From Duganella sp. 1411 (lineage in GTDB: Bacteria; Pseudomonadota; Gammaproteobacteria; Burkholderiales; Burkholderiaceae_D): a stretch of DNA of 64,000 bases. The position numbers and the translations under genes are program-made. This document shows positions 24,916 through 34,291 of this stretch, one piece after another (within the stretch, counting starts at the first letter, position 1; every line of letters begins with the position of its first letter). The notes beneath the pieces were generated by a model. It was not told the origin of the DNA and made no database searches. It saw only the letters and a program-made list of their open reading frames with translations. The stretch covers positions 1,116,001 through 1,180,000 of the forward strand of contig NZ_JAFICD010000002.1 of NCBI RefSeq assembly GCF_017833525.1, written 5' to 3'.

Positions 24916-26025
24916 ATGAAAAAAATTCTGATGGGTGGTGTCCTGCTGGCGTTGCTGTGCGCCGGCGTTCAGGCGCAGGAGTGCAAGAGCCAGGCGGAGT
25001 ATGCCAAGGCGCGAGAAGTGATCAAGGACCTGGGGCGCATCGTCGCGCCGTCCGGCGTGCAGGAAGCCTACAAGGCCAAAATCGGCGGCATCGACCAATG
25101 GATCAACGTGCGCGGGCAAGATAAGAACAATCCTGTGATTCTGTTCGTCCATGGCGGTCCAGCCTCGCCACTGATCCCGACTATCTGGCAGTTCCAGCGT
25201 CCTCTGGAAGAATACTTCACCATCGTCAATTACGACCAGCGCGGCGCCGGCAAAACCTTCAATGAAACCGCGCCCGATTCGCTCAGCGACAGCATCCACA
25301 TTCCACGCTACATCGACGATGCGATCGAAGTCGCCGAGTACATCAAGGCCCGCTACCACAAGGACAAGGTGATCCTGATGGGCCACAGCTGGGGCACGGT
25401 GATCGGCATGGGCGCGGCGCTGAAGCGGCCGGACCTGTTCCATGCTTACGTCGGCATCGGCCAGGTGATCAGCACCCAGGAGAATGAACGCATCAGCTTT
25501 GACTACGCGGTCGAGCAATCGAAGGCGCACAACAACGAGAAGGCCGTCGCGGAGCTGGCGTCCATCGCGCCGTATCCTGGCGACCAGCCGCTCACCCGAG
25601 AGCGTATCATCACGGCACGTATCTGGGCGCAGTATTACGGTGGCTTGAGTGCCTATCGCGACAGTTCGGACTACTTCCATGCCGCGGGCAAGCTGTCGCC
25701 GGAGTATAACGACTGCGACGTCCAGGCCATTGACGCCGGCAATATGTTCTCGCTGGGCCGCTTGCTGCCGGAGTTCCTCCGCGTTGATTATCGCAACGTG
25801 CGCAGCTTCCCGATCCCGGTCGTGATGTTCATGGGTCGCAACGATTACACCACGCCATCGGCGCCGACCGACCAGTGGCTCAAGCGCGTCAAGGCGCCGT
25901 ACAAGCGCGGTGTGTGGTTCGAGCATTCGGCCCACATGATCCCATGGGAGCAACCGGGCAAGACGCTGGTCAGCCTGCTGCAGACGGTGCGGCCGCTGGC
26001 GACGGCACCGTCCAAACGCAAGTAG
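24916..26025 (+). CDS. exported alpha/beta hydrolase (proline iminopeptidase-like)
   Basis: 369 residues with signal peptide MKKILMGGVLLALLCAGVQA; the in-frame extension upstream is not needed. It has the alpha/beta-hydrolase core: oxyanion-side HGGPASP at about 103, NYDQRGAGKTF, the nucleophile elbow GHSWGT and a late catalytic His in EHSAHMIPWEQPG. The HGGPG-like plus DQRGxG pattern is typical of the proline iminopeptidase (peptidase S33) subfamily, but substrate cannot be told. It ends 39 bases before the convergent LysR gene. The preceding 274 bases (24642-24915) hold no gene I can support. Confidence 0.82.
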   Translation: MKKILMGGVLLALLCAGVQAQECKSQAEYAKAREVIKDLGRIVAPSGVQEAYKAKIGGIDQWINVRGQDKNNPVILFVHGGPASPLIPTIWQFQRPLEEYFTIVNYDQRGAGKTFNETAPDSLSDSIHIPRYIDDAIEVAEYIKARYHKDKVILMGHSWGTVIGMGAALKRPDLFHAYVGIGQVISTQENERISFDYAVEQSKAHNNEKAVAELASIAPYPGDQPLTRERIITARIWAQYYGGLSAYRDSSDYFHAAGKLSPEYNDCDVQAIDAGNMFSLGRLLPEFLRVDYRNVRSFPIPVVMFMGRNDYTTPSAPTDQWLKRVKAPYKRGVWFEHSAHMIPWEQPGKTLVSLLQTVRPLATAPSKRK

Positions 26026-26064
26026 CTGTCGCCGGCACACCGGGCGCTCCAGAGACGCATGGTG

Positions 26065-26961
26065 TTATCTGTTAAACGCGGGTAGTAACAGAAACTTCTG
26101 CGCGATGAAATCCATGAACACCCGAACGCGCGCCGGCATGAGGCGATTTGCCGCGTACAGGATATTAATGGGCACCGGCGGCGGCACATGATCGCGAAGG
26201 ATCAGCCGCAAGCTACCGTCCTTCAATCCCGCCTCGAACAGCCACTGCGGGCCGTAGCCGATGCCAAGACCGGCCAAGACCATCTCACGCGCCGCTTCCG
26301 GTGAACTGACACGAATTCTGCCCGACACGGGAACGTCGCCAGTCCGGAAGCGCCAGCTGCCGCCCAATAATAGAAGCGTATAAAGAACGCAGTCGTGGTC
26401 GCGCAAATCTTCGGGTTTTTCAGGACAGCCACGTGAGGCGATGTACTGCTCGCTCGCGACGCATACGCGCTCAAATTGTCCGATGCGCCGGGCACGCAAG
26501 GTGGTGTCGTCGAGGTGACCTATGCGAACGGCCAGCTCGAAACCTTCCTCCACCAAATTGACGTAGCGATCGTTTATCTGCAAATCAAGCGCTACCTCGC
26601 GGTACAGCCCCAAAAACTCCGGCACATGCGGCAGCACGAATGAATGGGCTAAGGTGGTCGGGCAAGCGACGCGTAACAGGCCGGATGGCTCCACGTTGGC
26701 GCGAGCCGCCGACTCCGATTCTTTCACCGCGTCCAGGATAACGCGGACCTCCGCATAGTAACGCTCCCCCTCTTGCGTGAGGCTCAGCTTGCGGGTGGAT
26801 CGATGCAGTAGCCGAATCTGCAGATGTTCCTCCAATGCGGCCACATAGCGGCTGACGTTGGGCTGGCTGAGCCCCAGATCCCGACCGGCCGCGGACAGGC
26901 TACCCAGCTCCACCGCCCGCGCGAAACACGTCATCAATAAAAACCGATCCATTTTCTTCAT
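26065..26961 (-). CDS. LysR-family transcriptional regulator
   Basis: 298 residues, full length. N-terminal winged helix-turn-helix (LGSLSAAGRDLGLSQPNVSR, YVAALEEHLQIRLLHRSTRK), linker helix, and a substrate-binding-like domain from about 90 (GLLRVACPTTLAHSFVLPHV). It belongs to the CrgA/AaeR-like branch by pattern (LQINDRYVNLVEEGFELAVR). It is divergent from the short-chain dehydrogenase at 27092, with 130 bases between the starts; LysR proteins usually control their divergent neighbour, so that gene is its likely target. Confidence 0.9.
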   Translation of the reverse strand: MKKMDRFLLMTCFARAVELGSLSAAGRDLGLSQPNVSRYVAALEEHLQIRLLHRSTRKLSLTQEGERYYAEVRVILDAVKESESAARANVEPSGLLRVACPTTLAHSFVLPHVPEFLGLYREVALDLQINDRYVNLVEEGFELAVRIGHLDDTTLRARRIGQFERVCVASEQYIASRGCPEKPEDLRDHDCVLYTLLLLGGSWRFRTGDVPVSGRIRVSSPEAAREMVLAGLGIGYGPQWLFEAGLKDGSLRLILRDHVPPPVPINILYAANRLMPARVRVFMDFIAQKFLLLPAFNR

Positions 26962-27091
26962 TCATACGTTGAGAGTATGAATTATATGCAAAAACCACGA
27001 CTTATCATTTTATCCGGATGAGTGCATGCTGACGGCCTTGATGCAGCGAGTCGCGCCGCATCGACAGTCATTCAACGATAAAGGAAATCAC

Positions 27092-27847
27092 ATGTCTCGA
27101 TTACAAGGAAAGCGTACGCTGATCACGGGCGGCACGAGCGGTATCGGTCTTGAAACGGCCAAACAATTTCTGGCGGAAGGCGCGCGGGTTATCGTTACAG
27201 GCGTCAATCCCGACTCCATCGACAAGGCGAAAGCTGAACTAGGTTCCGACGTGCTGGTGTTGCGTGCCGACTCGGCCGACATCGCCGCACAAAAGGAGCT
27301 GGCGCAAGCGGTGCAGGATCATTACGGCCAGCTCGACGTTGCATTCCTCAACGCCGGGGTTTCGGTCTGGGCACCAATCGACACCTGGACGGAGGAGATG
27401 TTCGATCGTTCTTTCGATATCAACGTCAAGGGGCCGTATTTCCTGGTCCAGGCGCTGCTGCCGGTGTTTGCCAACCCCGCTTCCGTGGTGTTGAACACGT
27501 CGGTCAGCGCGCACGTGGGCGCCGCCAACTCGTCGGTCTATGCCGCGACCAAGGCTGCGTTCCTGAGCCTGTCCAAAACACTGTCGAGCGAATTGCTCGC
27601 GCGCGGCGTGCGATTCAACGCGGTCAGTCCCGGCCCCGTCGACACGCCGCTGTACGACAAGCTCGGCATCCCGGCCGCCTACCGCGATGAGCTTAGCAAG
27701 CAAATCGTCGCGGGCATTCCGTCGGGCCGGATGGGTACACCGGAAGAGGTTGCCAAGGCTGTGCTCTACTTCGCCTCCGACGAGTCCAAATGGACCGTGG
27801 GCGCTGAAATGATCGTCGATGGCGGTCGCACCCTCAACGGCGAATAG
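27092..27847 (+). CDS. short-chain dehydrogenase/reductase
   Basis: 251 residues, classical SDR. ATG 27092 follows AAAGGA. Cofactor motif TGGTSGIG, NAGVSVWAP in the NNAG position, catalytic Ser in NTSVSAHVG, YAATK as the Tyr-x-x-x-Lys pair, and the C-terminal FASDESKWTVGAEMIVDGG typical of FabG-like enzymes. Substrate unknown. Divergent from a LysR regulator and probably induced by it; a decayed cassette copy follows. Confidence 0.88.
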   Translation: MSRLQGKRTLITGGTSGIGLETAKQFLAEGARVIVTGVNPDSIDKAKAELGSDVLVLRADSADIAAQKELAQAVQDHYGQLDVAFLNAGVSVWAPIDTWTEEMFDRSFDINVKGPYFLVQALLPVFANPASVVLNTSVSAHVGAANSSVYAATKAAFLSLSKTLSSELLARGVRFNAVSPGPVDTPLYDKLGIPAAYRDELSKQIVAGIPSGRMGTPEEVAKAVLYFASDESKWTVGAEMIVDGGRTLNGE

Positions 27848-27956
27848 AACATCGCGTCTCGCCGCGTGACTGGATGTGCACATTCACAGCGCATGCTGGA
27901 AACACATTTCGGCTGCGGCGAGCGCCGGTTAATCGCGCGTTTGCCTAAGCGTAAAA

Positions 27957-28035
27957 ACTCGCCTATCGAGCGCCAAGCAAAACGCGATATATGCGAGCAT
28001 AGTGAGACCGTGTCCCCACCGCTGGCTTTATTAGG
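27957..28035 (+). pseudogene. scar of cassette gene A, copy 2
   Basis: Bases 27957-28003 closely match 23791-23837 of gene A copy 1 and would encode RLSSAKQNAIYASIV, followed after a deletion by a stop in the same position relative to gene B (TAG at 28033). The N-terminal part and the membrane segment are gone. Only 12 bases separate the stop from the retained gene B. Confidence 0.75.
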
Positions 28036-28047
28036 TAGCGCAAGCTC

Positions 28048-28644
28048 GTGAGACTACTTCCCACCTCAGAATTCTCGGCGCGGCTGGCGTCGCCCTACAC
28101 GGATGCGGAGCTAGCTTCGTCCGAACTGCTATTGGACGGCGAGCCTACCGGGCTGACCGTGACCGGCGCCGTGTTGGAAGCGGCTGTGGCGTGGGAAGGC
28201 TATCGCATCGCCTTCTTCACCGATGACATCCCCTACGAAGACATGCTGCGGATTTATATGTTCGACGCCGAGATGACGTTGGTCGACGCGGCCGTGCTCG
28301 GCGCGATGTATTCGACCGGCACGTTTGACGATCTGACGCTGCAACCGCCGGACGCGCTCACGTTTCGCTTCTTCGGCGACACCGTCTGGCGCGTGGTCCT
28401 GCTCCCCGAACAGGAATTTGCCCTGCCCTTGCTTTCCGATCCCGCCGGCGTGAAGCGAAAGCTCAAATTCTTCCGACGCTTCAGGATTGATGGCAAGCCC
28501 CAGTCTGAAGGAATCCATCGATCGGACATACCGATGTCACCCCGCCCTGCTGTGCTGCCGTCTGTCGAAAGCGATGCTAAGATGGAAAACATCACCATCA
28601 CTCTCGGAGGGCATCATGGCTTTGGAACATGCGAAACCCGGTGA
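28048..28644 (+). CDS. cassette gene B, copy 2: orphan with a lengthened C-terminus
   Basis: 198 residues from GTG 28048 (VRLLP, like VKLLP of copy 1). The B motifs are all intact: GAVLEAAVAWEGYRIAFFTD, DIPYEDMLRIYMFDAEM, GAMYSTGTFDDL, RFFGDTVWRVVLL and LLSDPAGVKRKLKFFRRF. Its usual end is near residue 158, but the frame runs on for about 40 residues of unrelated sequence and overlaps the cupin start by 29 bases. Its gene A is only a scar. More GC-rich than copies 1 and 3. Kept open without a partner, so it may still be selected. Confidence 0.7.
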   Translation: MRLLPTSEFSARLASPYTDAELASSELLLDGEPTGLTVTGAVLEAAVAWEGYRIAFFTDDIPYEDMLRIYMFDAEMTLVDAAVLGAMYSTGTFDDLTLQPPDALTFRFFGDTVWRVVLLPEQEFALPLLSDPAGVKRKLKFFRRFRIDGKPQSEGIHRSDIPMSPRPAVLPSVESDAKMENITITLGGHHGFGTCETR

Positions 28645-28951
28645 AGTCATTGCATTGACACATGCAGGCGAAGACGCCTCGGCCTTTTCCTCGATAGCGC
28701 TCGCCAAAACCGAGCAGATCGAATTGATCCGGCTGGTGCTGCCCGCTGGCAAAGAGATGCCGGAGCATCAGGTTAAAGGCGATATCACGTTCCAATGCCT
28801 GTCGGGTGAAATTGCTTTTATCGCGGGCGGCCAGCCGACCACGCTGAAGGCTGGCGAAATGTTGTATTTGGAAGGCGGCGCTCCGCACGCGGTGCGGGCC
28901 TTGGCCAATTCGGTGGCGTTGCTCACCATCGTGTTGCAGCCCGCGCGCTAA
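28616..28951 (+). CDS. small cupin-domain protein
   Basis: 111 residues, a single cupin_2 barrel. ATG 28616 follows GGAGG, which favours it over the longer frame from 28487. Cupin motif 1 is reduced (PEHQVKGDITFQCLSGE) with one His, and motif 2 reads LEGGAPHAVRALANS, so a metal site is possible but incomplete. Such small cupins are often sugar- or metabolite-binding proteins of unknown function. It overlaps the end of the orphan B gene. Confidence 0.82.
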   Translation: MALEHAKPGEVIALTHAGEDASAFSSIALAKTEQIELIRLVLPAGKEMPEHQVKGDITFQCLSGEIAFIAGGQPTTLKAGEMLYLEGGAPHAVRALANSVALLTIVLQPAR

Positions 28952-29006
28952 CAGATCAGCCCGTGTAGAAATGGTGGACCTGACCCCGGGAAGCTACGCG
29001 ATTTTC

Positions 29007-29090
29007 GTAGGGCGGATTAGGCGGAACGCCGTAATCCGCCATCAGCCGTCGGCGGCGCTTGGCGGATTACGCTGCGCTAATCCGCCCTAC
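29007..29090. repeat. REP pair (REPIN-like)
   Basis: Two GTAG-headed palindromes in opposite orientation: 29007-29040 (GTAG then GGCGGATTA...TAATCCGCC) and 29061-29090 (its inverse, ending CTAC), with a 20-base linker. The first has a variant loop (GGCGGAACGCCG). It lies in the 162-base gap between the cupin and the convergent 29.1-kb gene, which otherwise holds nothing. Confidence 0.88.
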
Positions 29091-29113
29091 GTGATTCCGA
29101 TGACCGCTGGCGT

Positions 29114-29683
29114 TCAGGTCCGCCGGCGTTTAAGCAGGTAATAGCCGATTCCCACCACCGCCGCGCCGATCGCGGCCTTCTTCGCCACGCCGGCCTTGTT
29201 GTACCGCCACTCCGCCGCCATGCCCATTTCGCCGAGCACGTTCGGCACCCTGCCCTGGCGCAGGTCGTCGCCGATGCCTTCGACAACGTCGACCCGGTCG
29301 GCCAGCAGCAGCATCAGCCAGTGCCGGATATCGTTCTCGGTCATCTTGAACGCGGCCCGGCGCAACATGCCGCTCAGGCCGCGCGGCGGCGCGCTGGTGC
29401 CGTATAGCGGCGTGATGCCGGGGCGTTCGGGCGACACCAGTACCTCCACCGCGCTGTGCTGCTGCTCCGGCGGGCGCAACGGGCCGTCGAGCCGGGGCGG
29501 CGTTCGCTCCATCGGCACGCCGGGCCGGTTCGCGCGGTCGAGATCGCTGCCCCAGCCGGCGATCTGCTCGCGCGGCGTCACTCCCCGCCGCGTCGCGACG
29601 CCATGCCGCGCGTGTTCGTGCCGGTGTCCGTTCTGACGGCCGGGTACGGCGCCGACATCGTGATTGTTGTCATCGTTATGCAT
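29114..29683 (-). CDS. hypothetical protein with C-terminal hydrophobic tail
   Basis: 189 residues, not recognised. The first 110 residues are polar, rich in His, Arg and Pro and probably disordered. A helical part follows (MTENDIRHWLMLLLADRVDV, VVEGIGDDLRQGRVPNVLGE), then AAIGAAVVGIGYYLLKRRRT, a short membrane segment with a basic tail. It starts 9 bases after the alcohol dehydrogenase stop, so it is probably in that operon. Function unknown. Confidence 0.6.
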   Translation of the reverse strand: MHNDDNNHDVGAVPGRQNGHRHEHARHGVATRRGVTPREQIAGWGSDLDRANRPGVPMERTPPRLDGPLRPPEQQHSAVEVLVSPERPGITPLYGTSAPPRGLSGMLRRAAFKMTENDIRHWLMLLLADRVDVVEGIGDDLRQGRVPNVLGEMGMAAEWRYNKAGVAKKAAIGAAVVGIGYYLLKRRRT

Positions 29684-29692
29684 GGCGCCTCC

Positions 29693-30880
29693 TCAGTGCA
29701 AGATGACGCCGGCGGACGGCGCGGCGATCCGGTTGGCGTTGGGCGGAATCAGCACCGTCTTGATGCAGTTATCCAGCTTCCTGGGGAAGATGTGGTACGC
29801 GTCGGAGACCTCCTCGAGCGGCACGCGGTGCGTGATGATCTGCTTCGGATCGATATGGCCGGCCCGGATGTGCTCGATCAGGCGCGGCAAATGCCGCTTG
29901 ACGCTGGCCTGGTTCATGCGCAACGTCAGCCCCTTGTTGACCGCGTTGCCGATCGGGACCGCGTTGAAGGTGGGGCCGTAGACGCCGACGATCGACACGT
30001 TGCCGCCCTTGCGCACCGCGTTGATCGCCCAGTGCAGCGCGGTGGCCGAGCCGGCCTGCAGTTTCATGTAGCGCCCGCTCAGGCGTTGCGCGGCGCTGCC
30101 GGCCGCCTCGCAGCCGACTGCGTCGATGCAGACGTCGGCGCCCAGCCAGTCGGTCATCTTCTTGATGTGCAAGGCCATGTCCCCCACCTCGCGGAAGTTG
30201 ACCACTTCGCACTGCGCGTAGCGGCGCACGAAGTCGAGCCGGTAGTCCACATGGTCGACCACGATCACGCGCCCCGCGCCCATCAGCCACGCCGACTTGG
30301 CGGCGAAGATGCCGACCGGCCCGGCGCCGAACACCACCACCGTGTCGCCTTCTCTGATATCGCCCATTTCGGCGGCCTGGTAGCCGGTCGGCAGCGCGTC
30401 GGTCAGCAACACCGCGTCGTCCTCGTGCAGGTCGGCGGGGATCACCGTGGGGCCGACGTCGGCCATCGGCACGCGCACCAGTTCGGCCTGGCCGCCGTCG
30501 TAGCCGCCGGCCGTGTGCGAGTAGCCGTAGATGCCACCGACGGCGCTCGCCTGCGGATTGGTGTTGTGGCAATTGCCGAAGAGCTCGCGGTCGCAAAAGA
30601 AGCACGATCCGCAAAACACGTTGAACGGCACTAGCACCCGGTCGCCCACCTTGAGCCGCTGCACGCCGGTGCCGACGTCGACCACCTCTCCGACGAATTC
30701 ATGGCCGAACGTGCTGCCGACGCGAGTGTCGGGCACCATGCCGTGATACAAGTGCAGGTCCGATCCGCAGATGCACGAGCGCGTGACGCGAACGATCGCG
30801 TCGCCGGGGTGCTCGATCACGGGATCCGGTTTGTGCGCCGCGCGGACGCGGTAAGGGCCTCGATAGTCCATTGCCAGCAT
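29693..30880 (-). CDS. zinc-dependent alcohol dehydrogenase (glutathione-independent formaldehyde dehydrogenase-like)
   Basis: 395 residues, MDR superfamily. ATG 30880 follows GGAGG. Catalytic-zinc segment CICGSDLHLYHG, GHEFVGEVVDVG, structural-zinc cysteines CGSCFFCDRELFGNC and the NAD-binding GAGPVGIFAAKSAWL. The extended YGYSHTAGGYDGGQAELVRV insert is typical of the formaldehyde-dismutase/FdhA-like branch, though substrate is uncertain. Likely co-transcribed with the downstream 29.1-kb gene. The 225-base gap to the divergent GNAT gene carries no other gene. Confidence 0.88.
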   Translation of the reverse strand: MLAMDYRGPYRVRAAHKPDPVIEHPGDAIVRVTRSCICGSDLHLYHGMVPDTRVGSTFGHEFVGEVVDVGTGVQRLKVGDRVLVPFNVFCGSCFFCDRELFGNCHNTNPQASAVGGIYGYSHTAGGYDGGQAELVRVPMADVGPTVIPADLHEDDAVLLTDALPTGYQAAEMGDIREGDTVVVFGAGPVGIFAAKSAWLMGAGRVIVVDHVDYRLDFVRRYAQCEVVNFREVGDMALHIKKMTDWLGADVCIDAVGCEAAGSAAQRLSGRYMKLQAGSATALHWAINAVRKGGNVSIVGVYGPTFNAVPIGNAVNKGLTLRMNQASVKRHLPRLIEHIRAGHIDPKQIITHRVPLEEVSDAYHIFPRKLDNCIKTVLIPPNANRIAAPSAGVILH

Positions 30881-31105
30881 GCGATCCTCCTCGAACGATG
30901 TACGGGCGCGGCAGCCGCGTTCCGGCACCGCTGTGTATATCGTAGACGCCGCCCTGATGGTCGACGTAGGCCGCCGTATCAGAGTCTTGTAGGATTTTGA
31001 CCAGTCCGATGCCAAGGCGCGGCGCCATGCCGCCGATGGCGAGTCAAGGTGCAAGCGGATACAATTGAGAAGAAATCAATTCCCCAACCTCTGAAGGCTC
31101 GTCCC

Positions 31106-31624
31106 GTGAACCCTGTCCTCGCCACCACCCCATCGCCGACGCCACGGTTAATCGTGCGCGAGGGCCTGCTGGCGGACCGTGGCCGCGTGCAGGAGATCGC
31201 CTCCAGCGCCATGCGCAGCTTCGACATCGAGCCGGACTTCGCGGATCTGGACCGCGACCTTGGCCGATTCGGCGATACCGGAGCCGACGCCACCGTCTAC
31301 CTGGTCGCGCAATGGGGCGCGGAGGTAGTCGGCTCCCTGATACTGTCTCGCATGGCTGAGCAAACGTTGAAGCTATCGGCCTTTTATGTCGACGCGGCCT
31401 GCAGGGGACAAGGCGTGGGCCGCCGTTTGCTGATGGAAGCCGTGGCCACCGGCGTCGCGCGCGGCTATCGCCGCATCTATCTTGAAACGTGGGACAAGAT
31501 GGCCGCGGCGGTGCGGCTCTACACCGCCTTTGGCTGGCGGCGCGGGGAACGACTGGCGCCGGCCAGCGGCGCCGAGTGGTCGTACGTGCTCGACTTGGAC
31601 GAACCTAAGCCAAATCATGGTTAA
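31106..31624 (+). CDS. GNAT-family N-acetyltransferase
   Basis: 172 residues from GTG 31106, preceded by GAAGG eight bases upstream; an earlier GTG at 31049 lacks such a site. Acetyl-CoA-binding signature LSAFYVDAACRGQGVGRRLL, including the R/Q-x-x-G-x-G/A loop, and a following helix (LMEAVATGVARGYRRIYLET). C-terminal YTAFGWRRGERL is the usual beta-bulge end. The acetyl acceptor cannot be predicted. Single gene; 31625-31838 is without a supported gene. Confidence 0.85.
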   Translation: MNPVLATTPSPTPRLIVREGLLADRGRVQEIASSAMRSFDIEPDFADLDRDLGRFGDTGADATVYLVAQWGAEVVGSLILSRMAEQTLKLSAFYVDAACRGQGVGRRLLMEAVATGVARGYRRIYLETWDKMAAAVRLYTAFGWRRGERLAPASGAEWSYVLDLDEPKPNHG

Positions 31625-31838
31625 CAAAAGCTTGCCGAAGCGGCGAAAACACGCGGCGTAGATATCAAGATCGTGATCTTCCAAAAGGAGCTTGTGATCC
31701 GCTACCCCGGACACGCCCCGTCCCACCGGCGCTAAACCGCTGCGGTTCGTTCCACGTCAAAGGCCACGGGTCCGAACCCGAATAATATGCCAAAGCCCCC
31801 TGCGCATATTGCCCGCGTTCACTGCGGACGGCCCTGAA

Positions 31839-33302
31839 ATGAACCCGATTAAAAGCTCCCTGTTGATGTCGTTCGCCGAGAAATACACCGTGCTGGTAAT
31901 CGGCATGGCCGGCAGCATGGTCGTCGCGCGGCTGCTGACGCCGGCCCAGATCGGCATCTTTTCGATCGGCGCCGTGGTCGTCGGCATCACCCAGCTGGTG
32001 CGCGACTTCGGCATCGGCCAATACCTGATCCAGGAACCGGACCTGAACACCGAGCGCCTGCGCGCCGCCTACACGCTGACGATGCTGATCTCCTGGGGCA
32101 TGGCCGCGCTGCTGGCCGCCGCCAGCGCCCCGGTCGCGGCCTTCTACGGCGAACCCGGCGTCGGCAAGGTCCTGCGCATCCTCGCGCTCAACATCCTGCT
32201 GATTCCGTTCGGCTCCATCACCCTGCCGGTGCTGCGCCGGCAGATGCGCTTCCGCGCGCTGTACTGCATCAACGTGGCCAACGCGCTGGCCAACCTGGCC
32301 GCCGCACTGACGCTGGTCAAGCTGGGCTTCGGCTACCTGAGCCTGGCGTGGGCCGCCGTGGCCGGCAGCGCGGCAACGGTGCTGGTGAGCCAGCTGTTCC
32401 GTCCCGCCGGCATGCCCTGGCTGCCCGGCTTGCGGGGCATGCGCCAGCTGCTGCGCTTCGGCGCCTACGCCACCGGTTCGAACGTGCTCGACGAATGCGG
32501 CGTGGCCGCGCCAGACATGATCATCGGCAAGCTCATCGACGTCGAGGCGGTCGGCCTGTTCGGCAAGGCGCAGGCGACGCTGAATATCTTCAACCTGCTG
32601 ATCACCAGGGCGGTCACGCCCGTGATCCTGCCGCTGTTCGCCGCCACCGCGCGCGACGGCCACGACATGAAGCGGCTGTACCTGCGCACCATCCCCTATA
32701 TGGCCGGGCTGGCGTGGCCGTTCTTTGCCGTGCTGGCCATGCTGGCCACGCCGCTGACGCGCCTGCTATATGGCCACCAGTGGGATGCCAGCGCGCCGCT
32801 GGTGCGCATCATGTGCGGGTCGACCGCCTTATTCTGTTTGTTCAACATGGCGCGCGACCTGTTCGTGGCGATGGGCCAGGTGCGGCTGCGCGCCCAGCTG
32901 GAGGCCATCGGCGTGCCGGTGCGCATCGCCGGCGTCGCCGTGGCCGCGCCGTTCGGCCTGGAGGCAGTGGCCTGGAGCATCGCCGCGACGACGCTATTCA
33001 GTTCGGCCCTGCTGTACCGCTCGCTGGCCGCGCTGACCGGCATGCGCTTGACGGAACTGGGCCGCTGCGTCGCGCGCTCGGCCGCCGTGACGCTGCTGAC
33101 GGCGGCCGGCCCGGCGCTGCTGATGCTGTCGCCCGGCTTCGACGACGCCAGGCCGGCCGTCCTGCTCGGCGCCGCCGGGCTCGCCGCCTTCGCCTGCTGG
33201 ACGGCCGCCATCGTCCTGCTCAACCACGAGATCAGGCCGGACCTGCTGGCGGCGGTGCGTCCGCTGCTGCGCCGCCGGCTCTCTAAACCGGAACGCCGCT
33301 AG
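31839..33302 (+). CDS. Wzx-type polysaccharide flippase (MOP superfamily)
   Basis: 487 residues with about 12 to 14 membrane helices throughout (for example YTVLVIGMAGSMVVARLLTP and ALLLAAASAPVAAFY-like segments). The N-terminal VARLLTPAQIGIFSIGAVVV and later GQYLIQEPDL match the RfbX/Wzx polysaccharide_synt family, which moves lipid-linked sugar units across the inner membrane. ATG 31839 is chosen because MNPIKSSLLMSFAEKY starts the family alignment. Nine bases separate it from a glycosyltransferase, supporting a surface-glycan role. Confidence 0.86.
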   Translation: MNPIKSSLLMSFAEKYTVLVIGMAGSMVVARLLTPAQIGIFSIGAVVVGITQLVRDFGIGQYLIQEPDLNTERLRAAYTLTMLISWGMAALLAAASAPVAAFYGEPGVGKVLRILALNILLIPFGSITLPVLRRQMRFRALYCINVANALANLAAALTLVKLGFGYLSLAWAAVAGSAATVLVSQLFRPAGMPWLPGLRGMRQLLRFGAYATGSNVLDECGVAAPDMIIGKLIDVEAVGLFGKAQATLNIFNLLITRAVTPVILPLFAATARDGHDMKRLYLRTIPYMAGLAWPFFAVLAMLATPLTRLLYGHQWDASAPLVRIMCGSTALFCLFNMARDLFVAMGQVRLRAQLEAIGVPVRIAGVAVAAPFGLEAVAWSIAATTLFSSALLYRSLAALTGMRLTELGRCVARSAAVTLLTAAGPALLMLSPGFDDARPAVLLGAAGLAAFACWTAAIVLLNHEIRPDLLAAVRPLLRRRLSKPERR

Positions 33303-33310
33303 GAGAACTT

Positions 33311-34240
33311 ATGCCACTGCACTCAGTGATCATGCCCGTCTACAACGGCGAGGCATATCTGGCGGCGACGATCGACAGCATCCTGCAACAGACCTGCGCC
33401 GACCTCGAACTGATCATCGTCAACGATTGCGCGACCGACGGTTCCGCAGAGATCGCGGCCACCCACGCCGCGCGCGACGCCCGCGTCCGCGTCGTTTCCA
33501 CCGCGGTCAATTCCGGCGCGCCGGCGCTGCCGAAGAATGTCGGGCTGTCGCTGGCGCGGGGCCGCTACATTTCCTTTTGCGACCAGGACGACTTGCTGCT
33601 GCCGGACAAGCTGGAACAGGCCACGCGCGTGCTGCAGCGATATCCCGACCTCGACATCGTCTTCGCCGACTTCGAGCCGTTCGGCGACACGCAGCACACG
33701 CAGGGCGGCTACCTGGCGCACAAGGGGTTCACGTCCAAGGCGCAGGCCTATCTGGTGCCGCTGGAGGACGGCTTGTATCGTTGCCAAAATTTCTGGGGTT
33801 GCATGGCGGGGCTGCACACCGGCATGAGCACCCAGACCATCGTGTGCCGGCGCGAGATCATCATCGGCCAGCGCTTCGACGTGCGTTACCGCATCCTGGA
33901 CGACATCGCGATGTGGTACCGCTTCGCCGAGACGGCGCGGATCGGCTTCCTGGACCGCACGGTGGCCCGCTACCGCTACCACGACGCGGCGCTGACCACC
34001 AACGACGAGTTGCTGGCGCGCGAATCGCTGGCCTTCCACAAGGAAAATTACTTCCGCCAATCCCACCTGTTCAATGCCGCCGAAAACCAACGCTACCGCC
34101 GCATGCTGGCCGGCTTCCTGATCAGCGTCGCCTCGCGTCCGAACCTGACGCAACTGGAACAGCGGGCCCATCTGGCCCAGTCCCTGGTCTTCGAATTACG
34201 CCTGAGCACCTTGCGCTGGCTGTTGCAAACATTCGCCTGA
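33311..34240 (+). CDS. family 2 glycosyltransferase
   Basis: 309 residues, GT-A fold. The start MPLHSVIMPVYNGEAYLAAT and SILQQTCADLELIIVNDCAT give the nucleotide-sugar site; the metal-binding Asp pair lies in ISFCDQDDLLLPDKLEQA. The acceptor half (about 130-309) has DDIAMWYRF, the usual position of the catalytic base region. A good AGGAG precedes the start. Paired with the upstream flippase, so it probably extends the exported glycan. Sugar specificity unknown. Confidence 0.88.
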   Translation: MPLHSVIMPVYNGEAYLAATIDSILQQTCADLELIIVNDCATDGSAEIAATHAARDARVRVVSTAVNSGAPALPKNVGLSLARGRYISFCDQDDLLLPDKLEQATRVLQRYPDLDIVFADFEPFGDTQHTQGGYLAHKGFTSKAQAYLVPLEDGLYRCQNFWGCMAGLHTGMSTQTIVCRREIIIGQRFDVRYRILDDIAMWYRFAETARIGFLDRTVARYRYHDAALTTNDELLARESLAFHKENYFRQSHLFNAAENQRYRRMLAGFLISVASRPNLTQLEQRAHLAQSLVFELRLSTLRWLLQTFA

Positions 34241-34291
34241 TGCCGCCGGAACAACCCGTTGACTATTGGTAAGCGGTGTTAAAATTTCCGC

